A stretch of 38,064 nt of DNA from Gallaecimonas pentaromativorans (GCF_003751625.1 NZ_RJUL01000014.1:1-38064), one strand, 5' to 3'. Positions 28,605-37,154 are shown, counted from the first letter of the stretch. Made by a program: numbers and translations. The notes: generated by a model from the letters alone, not told the origin.

Positions 28605-29174
28605 ATGGCCCGTAAAGATTACGTACGCAACGCGGCCCCCAAGCGCCGCAGCAGCAACCCAAAGAGCGCCCCGCCGCGCCGTACTCCCTGGATAGCCATA
28701 GCGGTTTTTGCCGTCTGTGCCCTGGGCTTTATCTATTTTCTGGTGAGCCTGGCCAAGCGCCCGGCAACCCCAGCTGCGGCCAACCCGCCGGCCAAGGTAG
28801 AGGTCAAGGCCACGCCGGTGCCGGTTGACGCCAAACCGGCCACCAAGCCCAAAGAAACCTTGCCAGCGCCGCCCAAGGAAGAATGGCGCTACGTCGAAAC
28901 CTTGAAAAACAAGGAAGTGGAAGTCGACGTGCCGGACCGGCCAAAAGACGACAAGCCTTACCAGATGCAGTGCGGTTCCTTTAAGGTCTACGACCAGGCC
29001 GAAACCCAAAAAGCCAAACTCGCCTTTGTGGGCCTGGAAGCCCAGGTGCGCAAGACCGGCGACTGGTACCGGGTGATCCTCGGTCCCTACCCCGGTAAAC
29101 GGGCTGCCCAGAACCAGCAGCACAAGGCCGAGAAGGCCGGTTTCCCGCACTGCGCCATCTGGCCCTGGCGTTAA
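28605..29174 (+). CDS. ftsN: Cell division protein FtsN (compact)
   Basis: FtsN triggers septal peptidoglycan synthesis at the divisome. The 189-aa protein has a basic cytoplasmic tail, one membrane helix at about 29-49 and a Pro/Ala/Lys-rich linker. The essential FtsN segment 'WRYVETLKNKEVEV' (94-107) follows, then a SPOR peptidoglycan-binding domain (117-189). C123 and C183 in the SPOR domain match the disulfide pair of E. coli FtsN. It is much shorter than the 319-aa E. coli protein, mainly through a short linker. It lies between priA and hslV as in many gammaproteobacteria, but cytR is absent. Confidence 0.92.
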   Translation: MARKDYVRNAAPKRRSSNPKSAPPRRTPWIAIAVFAVCALGFIYFLVSLAKRPATPAAANPPAKVEVKATPVPVDAKPATKPKETLPAPPKEEWRYVETLKNKEVEVDVPDRPKDDKPYQMQCGSFKVYDQAETQKAKLAFVGLEAQVRKTGDWYRVILGPYPGKRAAQNQQHKAEKAGFPHCAIWPWR

Positions 29175-29181
29175 GCACCCG

Positions 29182-29210
29182 GCCCCGTTCCGGCACAACC
29201 TGAACGGGGC
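29182..29210 (+). terminator. Hairpin after ftsN, weak terminator or attenuator
   Basis: GCCCCGTTC/GAACGGGGC (9-bp stem, 11-nt loop) is followed by a T-containing but not continuous U-run. It lies between ftsN and the heat-shock promoter of hslV and may end most priA-ftsN transcripts. Confidence 0.5.
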
Positions 29211-29230
29211 TATCTAATCTTTGAGCAGCC

Positions 29231-29259
29231 CTTGAAAAGGCCGCGCCCTGCCCCCAGTT
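29231..29259 (+). promoter_or_regulatory. Sigma-32 (heat-shock) promoter of hslVU
   Basis: CTTGAAA (29231-29237) is an exact sigma-32 -35 element. After 14 bp comes CCCCAGTT (29252-29259), close to the consensus CCCCATNT. It lies about 50 bp before the hslV start, so heat-shock induction of hslVU is predicted, as in E. coli. Confidence 0.82.
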
Positions 29260-29309
29260 TGCAACTCATGTCCAATGGCGCCTGCTGCGCCCTTGTCTCA
29301 GGAGATCCC

Positions 29310-29831
29310 ATGACCACAATCGTATCCGTTCGCCGCAACGGCCAGGTCGCCCTTGGCGGCGATGGCCAGGTTTCCCTTGGCAATACGGTCATGAAGGGCA
29401 ATGCCCGTAAAGTGCATCGTCTTCATAACGGCCAGGTGCTGGCCGGTTTTGCCGGCGGTACCGCCGATGCCTTCACCCTGTTGGAACGTTTCGAGTCCAA
29501 GCTCCAGGCCCACCAAGGCAACCTGGAGCGCGCCGCCGTGGCCCTGGCCAAGGACTGGCGTACCGACCGCGCCCTGCGTCGCCTTGAGGCAATGCTGGCG
29601 GTGGCGGACAAAGAGAAGTCTTTCATCATTACCGGTAACGGTGACGTGGTGCAGCCCGAACAGGACATCATCGCCATCGGCTCCGGCGGTAACTACGCCC
29701 AGGCCGCCGCCAAGGCGCTTTTGAACAACACCGAACTTGACGCCCGCGACGTCGTCGAGAAAAGCCTGACCATCGCCGGCGAGATCTGCGTGTTCACCAA
29801 CACCAACCAAACTATCGAAGTCCTGGAGTAA
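29310..29831 (+). CDS. hslV: ATP-dependent protease subunit HslV
   Basis: HslV (ClpQ) is the peptidase core of the HslUV protease, a two-ring dodecamer. The 173-aa precursor loses its Met to expose Thr1 ([10 protein letters not shown]). Asp17 ('GGDGQ') and Lys33 ('NARKVHRL', mature numbering) complete the active site. '[10 protein letters not shown]' and '[16 protein letters not shown]' are family hallmarks. AGGAG precedes the ATG at 29310; an in-frame start at 29232 would fall within the sigma-32 promoter. It is 3 bp from hslU, and the two are co-transcribed. Confidence 0.97.
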   Translation: MTTIVSVRRNGQVALGGDGQVSLGNTVMKGNARKVHRLHNGQVLAGFAGGTADAFTLLERFESKLQAHQGNLERAAVALAKDWRTDRALRRLEAMLAVADKEKSFIITGNGDVVQPEQDIIAIGSGGNYAQAAAKALLNNTELDARDVVEKSLTIAGEICVFTNTNQTIEVLE

Positions 29832-29834
29832 AGC

Positions 29835-31169
29835 ATGTCATCCATGACCCCCCGCGAGATTGTTCACGAGCTTGACCGCCACATCATCGGCCAGGCCGGT
29901 GCCAAACGCTCCGTGGCCATTGCCCTGCGTAACCGCTGGCGCCGCATGCAGCTCGACGAAGCGCTGCGCCATGAAGTGACCCCCAAGAACATCCTGATGA
30001 TCGGCCCCACCGGGGTTGGTAAAACCGAAATTGCCCGCCGCCTGGCGCGCCTGGCCAACGCCCCCTTTATCAAGGTGGAAGCCACCAAGTTCACCGAGGT
30101 GGGCTATGTGGGCAAGGAAGTGGAGCAGATCATCCGAGATCTAGCCGACGTGGCCATGAAGATGACCCGCGAGCAGGAAATGAAGAAGGTGCGCACTCGC
30201 GCCGAAGAAGCGGCCGAAGAGCGCATCCTCGACGCCCTGCTGCCCCGCGCCAAGAACCAGTGGGGCGAGGCCGAGAAAAGCGACTCGGACAACCACACCC
30301 GCCAGGTGTTTCGCAAGAAGCTCCGCGAGGGCAGCCTGGACGACAAAGAGATCGACATCGACTTGGCCGCACCGCAAATGGAGATGCAGATCATGGCACC
30401 TCCCGGCATGGAAGAGATGACCAACCAGCTCCAGTCGATGTTCCAAAACCTCGGTGGCGGCCAGACCAAGCAGAGCAAGAAGCTCAAGGTCAAAGACGCC
30501 CTGAAACTGGCCATCGACGAAGAAGCAGCCAAGCTCCTAAACCCCGAAGAGGTCAAGGAAAAGGCCCTGGCAGCGGTGGAGAACAACGGCATCGTCTTCT
30601 TGGATGAAATCGACAAGATCTGCAAGCGCGGCGACACTTCCGGCCCCGACGTGTCCCGCGAAGGCGTGCAGCGCGACCTGCTGCCGCTGGTGGAAGGCAG
30701 CACCGTCAACACCAAGCACGGTATGGTCAAAACCGACCACATCCTGTTTATTGCCTCCGGCGCTTTCCAGATGGCCAAGCCGTCCGACCTCATTCCCGAG
30801 CTGCAGGGCCGCCTGCCGATCCGGGTTGAGCTGGACGCCCTGACCGCCGAAGACTTTGTGCGTATCCTCACCGAGCCCAAAGCCAGCCTCACCGAGCAAT
30901 ACCAGGCGCTGATGGCCACCGAGGGCGTGAACCTCGAGTTCACCGAAGACGGTATCCACAAGTTGGCTGAAGCGGCCTGGCAGGTCAACGAGCGCACCGA
31001 GAACATCGGCGCGAGGCGCCTGCACACCGTGATGGAGCGGCTGATGGAAGAAATCAGCTTCGACGCCGCCGACCACGACGGCCAGACCGTCACCATCGAT
31101 GAAGCCTACGTGCAAGCGCATCTGGGTAAATTGGTGGAAGACGAAGACTTGTCACGCTTTATCCTCTAA
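29835..31169 (+). CDS. hslU: HslUV protease ATPase subunit HslU
   Basis: HslU (ClpY) is the AAA+ unfoldase that feeds substrates into HslV. The 444-aa protein shows Walker A 'GPTGVGKT' (57-64), the pore loop GYVG (90-93), a long intermediate domain at about 110-235, Walker B 'IVFLDEIDK', and sensor regions ending in 'FIL', the C-terminal tail that docks into HslV. GGAG of the hslV 3' end serves as its ribosome-binding site. A strong terminator follows. Confidence 0.97.
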   Translation: MSSMTPREIVHELDRHIIGQAGAKRSVAIALRNRWRRMQLDEALRHEVTPKNILMIGPTGVGKTEIARRLARLANAPFIKVEATKFTEVGYVGKEVEQIIRDLADVAMKMTREQEMKKVRTRAEEAAEERILDALLPRAKNQWGEAEKSDSDNHTRQVFRKKLREGSLDDKEIDIDLAAPQMEMQIMAPPGMEEMTNQLQSMFQNLGGGQTKQSKKLKVKDALKLAIDEEAAKLLNPEEVKEKALAAVENNGIVFLDEIDKICKRGDTSGPDVSREGVQRDLLPLVEGSTVNTKHGMVKTDHILFIASGAFQMAKPSDLIPELQGRLPIRVELDALTAEDFVRILTEPKASLTEQYQALMATEGVNLEFTEDGIHKLAEAAWQVNERTENIGARRLHTVMERLMEEISFDAADHDGQTVTIDEAYVQAHLGKLVEDEDLSRFIL

Positions 31170-31180
31170 GCGCGGCGCAC

Positions 31181-31210
31181 AAAAAAGGCCACCTGTCGGT
31201 GGCCTTTTTT
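31181..31210. terminator. Bidirectional terminator between hslU and the chemoreceptor gene
   Basis: AAAAAAGGCCACC/GGTGGCCTTTTTT (31181-31193 with 31198-31210) has a TGTC loop. It ends the rightward hslVU transcript and the leftward chemoreceptor transcript. Confidence 0.93.
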
Positions 31211-31222
31211 ATTGGGCGTAAT

Positions 31223-33061
31223 TCAGACCTTAAAGCGGCTGATAACAGCGGCCAGCTCTTCGGCCTGCTCGGCCACGTGGGCCGAGGTTTCGGCGTTGCC
31301 ATGGGAGGCGGCGGCGGTTTGCTCGGCCACATCGCGGATCACCACCACGTTGCGATTCACTTCGCTCGACACCTGGCTTTGCTCCTCGATGGCGGCGGCG
31401 ATTTGGGTGTTCATGTCGAGGATACCGTTCACACCCTGAGTGATCTGTGTCAACAGCCCACCGGCTTTTTGGGTTTCGGCGGCACTTTCCAGACCTTCGC
31501 TACGACACTCTTCCATCAGGGTAACGATGGACTGGGTCTTTTGCTGCAGGCCTTTGATGATGCCGTCAATTTCCTCGGTGGAGGTTTGGGTGCGCATGGC
31601 CAGGGTGCGCACTTCATCAGCCACCACCGCAAAGCCTCGGCCATGGTCGCCGGCCCGGGCCGCCTCGATGGCGGCGTTCAGGGCCAGCAGGTTGGTCTGC
31701 TCGGCAATGCCACGAATCACATCCAGCACCGAGCCAATGGTATTGGAGCTTTGCACCAGCTCATCCACCGCCACGGTGGAGCTTTCCAGTTGACTAGCCA
31801 GTTGCTCGATGCGGCCGATGGCGTTTTGCAGCTGGCGCTGGCCTTGCTGAGCGTTGTCGTTGGTTTCTTGCGCCTTGGTAGCAGCCATCTCGGTGTTGCG
31901 GGCAATTTCCTCAATGGTGGACCCCATTTCGGTGATGGCAGTGGCCACCAGATCGGTTTGGGTCAGCTGCTCTTTTGAGCCCGCCGAGGTTTCTTCGGCA
32001 TTGGCCGAAAGCTCAGAGGTGGCGCGGCTTAAGTACTCCACCGCCTGCTTACTTTGGCGCACCAGCTCGCGCACGCCGTCCATCATGGCGTTGAAGTGGC
32101 CGCCCATCTGGGTCAGCTCGTCTTTGCCATCCTGGTTGAGGCTCAGGGTCAAATCACAGTCGGCGGCAATGCGCTGCATGGTGCTGATACTGTCGCTGAG
32201 CTGGCGATTGAGTTGGCGCACGATCAGCACTGCCAGCACGATAAGGGCAAGAGCGATAAAGAGGCAGAACGCCAGCAATTTCCAAAGGGTGCTGGCCTGG
32301 GCCTGGTCGATAACCTTATCCAGCTGCTTGCTGATCTGGTCAAACTGCTCCTCGGTGGCCTGCACTTGGCTGCGAAGCTCGCCGGTGAGGCCATCGTTAG
32401 GCGTCAGGCCAATCACCTTCTGGCCATCTACCAGGGCCAAAAAATCATGCTGGTATTTGGCCATGGCCTGGCGGGTCTGGTCGTTATCCAGCAGGGTATT
32501 GAGCTTGGCAAAGTCGGCGTTGAACTGGTCAACGTACTTGCTGTTAAGACGCAACATGAAGTCCTTTTCATGGCGGCGCAGCTGCAGGATGCCGGCCAAC
32601 TGGTCGTCTCGGCCACTGGCCCGGACCTGGGCCTCGGCGTCATGCACGGCGTCACGCAAGCTGCCATAGAGGCCAGATTCCGGGGTCAGGCCCACAGTGC
32701 GGTACTGGTCCACCAGGCGGTTGAACAAAGCCTCGTAGTTGCCGATGTCCTTTTCCAACTGGCTCAGGGAGGTGTCGTTGACGCCGTCGCTGTTCAGCAG
32801 CTTGGCCAGGCGCTGGGTCGCGTCGGTAAAGTCACGAGCTTCGCTGGCAAAGGCTTGGGCGTACTTCTCGTCGAGCCGCATCAGGAAGTCTTTTTCATGG
32901 CGGCGCAGCAGCAGCATCTTGTTGTTGAGGGTCTGGTTGAGCAGCTTGGCCCGGTTAAGGCTGTCGATACCCTGCCAAGACCACCACACGCCCAGCACCA
33001 GCAGTGCCAAAGCGCCAACGGCCAACCCGGCCAGACCATAAAGTTTGTGTTTGATGAGCAT
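31223..33061 (-). CDS. Methyl-accepting chemotaxis protein with helical bimodular (HBM-like) sensor
   Basis: This is a transmembrane chemoreceptor that controls the CheA kinase. The 612-aa protein has membrane helices at about 8-28 and 262-281. The periplasmic region is all-helical and made of two modules, each carrying 'LRRHEKDF' (52-59 and 161-168) and 'GLTP' (124 and 218). This internal repeat fits the HBM class, which binds organic acids in known cases. A HAMP-like linker follows, then a signalling domain with the invariant hairpin tip 'EQTNLLALNAAIEAARAGD'. No CheR/CheB tethering pentapeptide is visible at the C-terminus (ISRFKV). Neighbours are not chemotaxis genes. The ligand is unknown. 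Confidence 0.92.
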   Translation of the reverse strand: MLIKHKLYGLAGLAVGALALLVLGVWWSWQGIDSLNRAKLLNQTLNNKMLLLRRHEKDFLMRLDEKYAQAFASEARDFTDATQRLAKLLNSDGVNDTSLSQLEKDIGNYEALFNRLVDQYRTVGLTPESGLYGSLRDAVHDAEAQVRASGRDDQLAGILQLRRHEKDFMLRLNSKYVDQFNADFAKLNTLLDNDQTRQAMAKYQHDFLALVDGQKVIGLTPNDGLTGELRSQVQATEEQFDQISKQLDKVIDQAQASTLWKLLAFCLFIALALIVLAVLIVRQLNRQLSDSISTMQRIAADCDLTLSLNQDGKDELTQMGGHFNAMMDGVRELVRQSKQAVEYLSRATSELSANAEETSAGSKEQLTQTDLVATAITEMGSTIEEIARNTEMAATKAQETNDNAQQGQRQLQNAIGRIEQLASQLESSTVAVDELVQSSNTIGSVLDVIRGIAEQTNLLALNAAIEAARAGDHGRGFAVVADEVRTLAMRTQTSTEEIDGIIKGLQQKTQSIVTLMEECRSEGLESAAETQKAGGLLTQITQGVNGILDMNTQIAAAIEEQSQVSSEVNRNVVVIRDVAEQTAAASHGNAETSAHVAEQAEELAAVISRFKV

Positions 33062-33262
33062 AGTGCCTCGCCTGTGGAAAAGAAGACGGAGCCATCCCTG
33101 AGCGTTGACGCTGAATTTCCAGCCTAGTCAGCCCTTATGCCGTTATCGGCACAAAGTGCGAACAGTAAGATGAATTTTTTATTACAACGTTAAGAGTGTG
33201 AGGAAAGACAGGCTGGTAATGCATAAGCGGCGCCTCGCAAGTTGTACCGTCCCTGGAGGCTG

Positions 33263-33316
33263 ATGATGACCGGCGTGGCAGCGCGGGGCTGTCACGGCGG
33301 CAAACGACAATGTTAA
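33263..33316 (+). CDS. Possible 17-aa small protein (weak)
   Basis: GGAGG lies 5 nt before tandem ATGs at 33263 and 33266. The frame runs 17 codons to TAA, ending in Cys. It is in the 269-bp gap between the chemoreceptor and the 92-aa orphan gene, on the opposite strand. There is no downstream gene on its strand for which it could be a leader, so chance is likely. Confidence 0.15.
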   Translation: MMTGVAARGCHGGKRQC

Positions 33317-33330
33317 CTTTATGTAACTAC

Positions 33331-33609
33331 TTAGCCATTGTCACGTTCGTTGACAATGGCCTGGTCGGTGATGAGGTTGTAGAGGTGGTAGAGCTGGCCG
33401 GCCAGCTCGTTAAGCTCGGGGTGCTGGTGGATGAGGTCTTTTTCTTCCTCGGCCACGCTGATGGCGTCTTTCAAAAAGCGCAGGTCGTAGTCATCGAGGC
33501 GCGAGCCGTCTTCGACCTTTTCCTTAAGCTTGAGCAAGCGGGGAATGTGGTGGTCATTGAGCTGTTCCAGCAGGGCCAGTACCACGCCGTTGCTCTGTTC
33601 CTTATTCAC
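33331..33609 (-). CDS. Hypothetical small helical protein
   Basis: The 92-aa, strongly acidic and helical protein starts at a GTG with GGAG 8 nt upstream. Segments such as 'LLKLKEKVEDGSRL' and 'LKDAISVAEEEKDLI' suggest a helical hairpin or coiled coil. No signal peptide or membrane helix is seen. I recognise no family with confidence. It lies downstream of maoP on the same strand, but a terminator separates them. Confidence 0.7.
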   Translation of the reverse strand: MNKEQSNGVVLALLEQLNDHHIPRLLKLKEKVEDGSRLDDYDLRFLKDAISVAEEEKDLIHQHPELNELAGQLYHLYNLITDQAIVNERDNG

Positions 33610-33635
33610 AGCTACTTCTCCGTATCAATGAAAAA

Positions 33636-33655
33636 GGGCGCCATCGGCGCCCCTT
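33636..33655 (-). terminator. Terminator of maoP
   Basis: GGGCGCC (33636-33642) and GGCGCCC (33646-33652) form a 3-nt-loop hairpin, with AAAAA on the left giving a T-run on the minus strand. Confidence 0.85.
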
Positions 33656-33658
33656 TGA

Positions 33659-34000
33659 TCACTCGTCCGAGCTATCGCTCGTGTCGTAATCACTGCTCGC
33701 CCCTCGGGCGGGAGCGTCGCAAATGGTGTAGATATGGCGACGCTGGGTGATACGGTTAAGGTACTTCATCCAGACCTTTTCTTCTACGCTGGTGGCAGGC
33801 ACTTCGCCGCGGCATACGCTGATAAAGCGCTGCTCTTCAGCGGTCATGGGTTCCCGTTGGCTGCTGGCCAAAAGGTGCATACCCATACCTTTATCGGTGA
33901 GCAGGTTGGCTTCGGTGATGGTAAAGTCGCCGCTGCGCTGGAAGCCGCGCGGGTAGTTCAGATCATCAAAAAATTTCTTGCCAGACATAAAGCTGTTCAT
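33659..34000 (-). CDS. maoP: Macrodomain Ori protein MaoP (YifE family)
   Basis: The 113-aa protein closely follows E. coli YifE/MaoP (112 aa): 'FFDDLNYPRGFQRSGDFTITEANLL', 'QREPMTAEEQRFISVCRGE', 'EEKVWMKYLNRI', and an acidic Ser/Asp tail. In E. coli MaoP acts with the maoS site to organise the Ori macrodomain. The ATG at 34000 has ACAGG upstream and gives the family length. Longer in-frame sequence to 34105 is not conserved, and a shorter start at 33988 is possible. It is divergent from hdfR, the same pairing as in E. coli. Confidence 0.92.
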   Translation of the reverse strand: MNSFMSGKKFFDDLNYPRGFQRSGDFTITEANLLTDKGMGMHLLASSQREPMTAEEQRFISVCRGEVPATSVEEKVWMKYLNRITQRRHIYTICDAPARGASSDYDTSDSSDE

Positions 34001-34133
34001 TACACCTGTCCCCATAGTTCGGTAAAGCGTACGGCCGGGTAGGCTTACGCGGCGGAGTATGGATAACCCGTCAATAGGGGTAAAATGAAAAATATTTATC
34101 GCCACCAGAAAAGATACTTAACGAGACTGTGAT

Positions 34134-34991
34134 TTGGATACCGAGCTGCTGAAAACCTTTCTGGAGGTTCATCGCTGTCGCCATTTCGGCAAGGCCGCCG
34201 AGAACCTTTACCTGACCCAATCGGCGGTCAGCTTTCGCATCCGCCAGCTGGAGAGCCAGCTGGGGGTATCGTTGTTCACCCGTCATCGCAACAATATCCA
34301 GCTCACCGGCGCCGGCGAGCGGCTGCTGCCCCACGCCGAGGCCATGCTGCTGTCCTGGCAGCGGGCCAAGCAGGATATTGCCCTGGCCAGCCACCAGTCG
34401 GTGCAGCTGGCCATCAGCGCCAGCACCAATGTCTGGGACCCTTTCTTGCAGCGGCGCCTGCCGCTTATCTACCGAAGTCTCGGCCAAATCGCCTTGCGGG
34501 CCGACACGGCGCCTGCCGACGTGATGGTGCGCTCGCTCCTCGAGCGTCGGCTTGACCTGGCGCTGCTGTTCGACCCGCCCAAAGTGGAGGAGCTACAGGT
34601 GCGGGAAGTGGGCAGCCTGCGCCTGCAGCTGGTGTCCAGCAAAGCCGGCCAAGACCTGCACGGCGCCCTTAACGGCCCTTATGTGAAGGTGGACTGGGGT
34701 ACCCAGTTCAGCATCCAGCACGGCAAGCTGCTCAAGGAGCAGGCGCCGCCGATACTGCATACCGGCATTGGCCGCATCGCCCTGGATTTTATCCTCGACC
34801 ACGGCGGCAGCGCCTACCTGCCCCTGGGGCTGACCCAAGACGCCGTTGCCGAGGGCCAGTTGTTCCAGGTAGCCGGGGCGCCGGAGATCCACCGCGAACT
34901 GTACGCGGCTTACCTCAAAGACGCCGACCGCCTGGGCCTGGTGGAGCACCTTTGTCAGCTGTTGTTGACCCCAGCCGAGAGCTTGCAGTAA
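34134..34991 (+). CDS. hdfR: LysR-family transcriptional regulator HdfR
   Basis: The 285-aa protein has the near-invariant HdfR winged helix: 'DTELLKTFLEVHRCRHFGKAAENLYLTQSAVSFRIRQLE' spans residues 2-40, key elements 'LTQSAVSFRIRQLE' and 'LFTRHRNNIQLTGAG'. An LTTR effector-binding domain follows. In E. coli HdfR represses the flagellar master operon flhDC. It starts with TTG at 34134, at exactly the position of the E. coli ATG. Its divergent neighbour is maoP. Its 3' end overlaps the convergent glycosyltransferase gene by 37 bp. Confidence 0.9.
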   Translation: MDTELLKTFLEVHRCRHFGKAAENLYLTQSAVSFRIRQLESQLGVSLFTRHRNNIQLTGAGERLLPHAEAMLLSWQRAKQDIALASHQSVQLAISASTNVWDPFLQRRLPLIYRSLGQIALRADTAPADVMVRSLLERRLDLALLFDPPKVEELQVREVGSLRLQLVSSKAGQDLHGALNGPYVKVDWGTQFSIQHGKLLKEQAPPILHTGIGRIALDFILDHGGSAYLPLGLTQDAVAEGQLFQVAGAPEIHRELYAAYLKDADRLGLVEHLCQLLLTPAESLQ

Positions 34992-36019
34992 CTGGGAAAG
35001 GCCACCTGCCGCCACAATCCTTGGCACAGTTGCTCACTGTCGTTGAGGTTCCCGGCCAGCAGCCAGTCCACCAAGCTGCCGGCCACCTCCGGATAGGACA
35101 CCGGCTGCGCCGCCGGCAGCTCAAGCCAGGCGTCCAGCTCCGCCGCCGACAGCTCATACATCACCGAAGCCAGCCCCAATTGCCGCAAGGTCAGCACGTT
35201 GGAGAGCTGCTCGAACTGGCCGTGTAGCGGCTTTAACAGCAGCTTCTTGCCGATGCGCAGCGCCTCTGACGGCAGCTCAAAGCCGCCGTTAGCTATCACC
35301 CCCATGGCATCGGCCAAGTCCTGGTGAAAGGCGCCACGCGACGGCGGCCGCAGGTGAATATGGCCGCGATCCTCGAAGGTTGCCTTGGGGTGGTAGCAGT
35401 AGAACTCTACATCCGGGAAGGGTTCAAGCAGCGCCTGCACTTCTTCTATGGACTCAAAAGGCAGGTACACCAGCACCTTGTTATGGCGCGGCGCCTTTTG
35501 CTGGCTGGGGTTTTCAATGATGGGCGGCAGCAGGTTCTTGCCAAAGTGGTACCAATGCACCCCCAGCTCAATATTGACCGGCGCAAAGTGGCGAATCAGC
35601 AGCCTGGAGCTGAGGTTCTCGCCGTCCTTGGGCACCGGCTGCAAAAAGGAGGCCTGGTGGCTAAGGCCCACGCTCGGCACCTTGGCAAGCTTGGCGGCCC
35701 AGGCGGTGATGGGCTCGAAATCGTTGATCACCAAGTCGTAATCGCGCACCGGCAGGCTCTTGATGTCGCGCCACAGCTCTCCCAGCCGGCTTTGACTGAG
35801 GGTTTTGAGGAGCTTGACCCCACCGCGCTCGGTGACAAAGGTCAGGCCGCGGCGGGTTTGGTAGTCGCCAAAGGGTTCCATATCGAAGTATTCACTGGCA
35901 TCCCGTCCGGAGAAGAGGAAGTCCACCTGGACATCCCGTTTGGCCAGCTCTTCGGCCATGACTCGCGCCCGGGTAATGTGGCCATTACCGGTTCCCTGCA
36001 CACCATAAAGAATGCGCAT
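34955..36019 (-). CDS. MJ1255/VC2487-type glycosyltransferase
   Basis: The 354-aa protein begins 'MRILYGVQGTGNGHITRAR', the glycine-rich N-terminus of UDP-glycosyltransferase-like (GT-B fold) proteins of the MJ1255/VC2487 family. The C-terminal donor site shows 'GVIANGGFELPSEAL' and 'KPLHGQFEQL'. It probably transfers a sugar in envelope glycan or lipid synthesis, but acceptor and donor are unknown. The ATG at 36019 has GGAG 6 nt upstream and is preferred to a TTG at 36022. It lies 20 bp after a PAP2 phosphatase on the same strand. Its stop falls inside hdfR. Confidence 0.88.
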   Translation of the reverse strand: MRILYGVQGTGNGHITRARVMAEELAKRDVQVDFLFSGRDASEYFDMEPFGDYQTRRGLTFVTERGGVKLLKTLSQSRLGELWRDIKSLPVRDYDLVINDFEPITAWAAKLAKVPSVGLSHQASFLQPVPKDGENLSSRLLIRHFAPVNIELGVHWYHFGKNLLPPIIENPSQQKAPRHNKVLVYLPFESIEEVQALLEPFPDVEFYCYHPKATFEDRGHIHLRPPSRGAFHQDLADAMGVIANGGFELPSEALRIGKKLLLKPLHGQFEQLSNVLTLRQLGLASVMYELSAAELDAWLELPAAQPVSYPEVAGSLVDWLLAGNLNDSEQLCQGLWRQVAFPSYCKLSAGVNNS

Positions 36020-36039
36020 CAAGACTCCTTTGGGTTGAC

Positions 36040-36552
36040 TCAGAAAAGGACGATGCAGGTGACGCAGCTCCCTAACGCGGCGCCAGCCAGAATATCGGAA
36101 GGAAAGTGCACCCCAAGCAGCACCCGTGACAGCCCCACCAACATGGCCCAGGGCAGCAGCAGCAGGCCAACGAGGCCGAAGTGGCCAATGGCCATGGAAG
36201 CCATCACAAAGGCGGCGGCGGTATGGCCGGAGGGCAGGCTGAACTGGTCAGAAGGCTTGATAAAGGCCTGTACCCCTTGCAGGGCAACCACAGGGCGGGG
36301 GCGACGAAAGCCGTGCTTGAGCAGCACATAAAGGGGAAGCTCGATGGCAAAAGCGTACAGCAGGTCCAGCACGTAGGCCTGCAACGACGGCCATTGGCTC
36401 ATCCAAAACGCCAGGGCGATAAGGCCATACAGGGGGCCGTCACCGGTTCTGGAGATCCAGCGGGCCATGCCGGCCCATTGCCGCCACTGAGGGTGAGCCT
36501 GGCTTCTGCGGAAAAGCTGATGGTCTAATGCGGTGAATAGGGTCATGCGCAT
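36040..36552 (-). CDS. PAP2-family lipid phosphatase
   Basis: The 170-aa membrane enzyme has all three PAP2 motifs: K79-x6-R86-P87, PSGH (107-110), and SR (142-143) with H149 and D153. Several hydrophobic helices span the inner membrane, with the active site facing the periplasm. Such enzymes dephosphorylate phosphatidate, phosphatidylglycerophosphate or undecaprenyl pyrophosphate. The specific substrate is not visible. GGGAGG lies 6 nt before the ATG. Pairing with the downstream glycosyltransferase suggests a shared role in envelope lipid or glycan metabolism. Confidence 0.92.
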   Translation of the reverse strand: MRMTLFTALDHQLFRRSQAHPQWRQWAGMARWISRTGDGPLYGLIALAFWMSQWPSLQAYVLDLLYAFAIELPLYVLLKHGFRRPRPVVALQGVQAFIKPSDQFSLPSGHTAAAFVMASMAIGHFGLVGLLLLPWAMLVGLSRVLLGVHFPSDILAGAALGSCVTCIVLF

Positions 36553-36626
36553 AGTGAACCTCCCTCTTTAGACGCAAAGATAGAAGTCCACAATGACAGT
36601 GCCGTGACCGGCCCTTGACGAATTTG

Positions 36627-37154
36627 TTAATGAATCGCCCGGTAGGTGAACACCTGGCCGGCCAGAGCCGCTTCGTACATCAGGCCGCCCTGGGCCATGG
36701 TAAACACCGACACCCCGTTCTCGTAATCCACATTGGTGCCAGCGCCGGCATCCAGGGCCACCGCCGAGGCCTGGGCGCCAAACTCCAACTCGCCCTTGGT
36801 AAAGCGTTTGAAGGCATCGGCGGTTTTGAAGAACACGATTTGGCTGTAGGTCTGGCCGCCTATCTGAAAGCCTAAGGTCAGCTGCTTGAGGCGGCTGGTG
36901 CCCACCAGCTTGCGGTTCACAAACACCAGGCCCTCGCCGTAGGCGCCGCCGAGGATAAGGCCACCTTTGGCCACTTTGGGAAACACCGCATAGCCATGGG
37001 CGCGGTTGAAGAAGGCTTTGAGGCCGGGGTCGGTTTGCAGGAACTCTTTAATAGTGACGGCGGTTTCAGATTCTAGCCGCTGGGTGTCGGCGCAGTTGCC
37101 CTTCGGCACGAAACCGAAGGAAAAACACAGCACAATCAACGGCCAAAGTCGCAT
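36627..37154 (-). CDS. SYLF/Ysc84-domain lipid-binding protein
   Basis: The 175-aa protein has an N-terminal signal peptide (about residues 1-21). The SYLF core shows 'GYAVFPKVAKGGLILGGAYGEG', then 'SQIVFFKTADAFKRFTKG' and 'FGAQASAVALDAGA'. SYLF proteins bind phosphoinositides or lipids; bacterial members are exported and of unclear function. GGAG precedes the ATG. It is monocistronic and unrelated in apparent function to its neighbours. Confidence 0.88.
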   Translation of the reverse strand: MRLWPLIVLCFSFGFVPKGNCADTQRLESETAVTIKEFLQTDPGLKAFFNRAHGYAVFPKVAKGGLILGGAYGEGLVFVNRKLVGTSRLKQLTLGFQIGGQTYSQIVFFKTADAFKRFTKGELEFGAQASAVALDAGAGTNVDYENGVSVFTMAQGGLMYEAALAGQVFTYRAIH

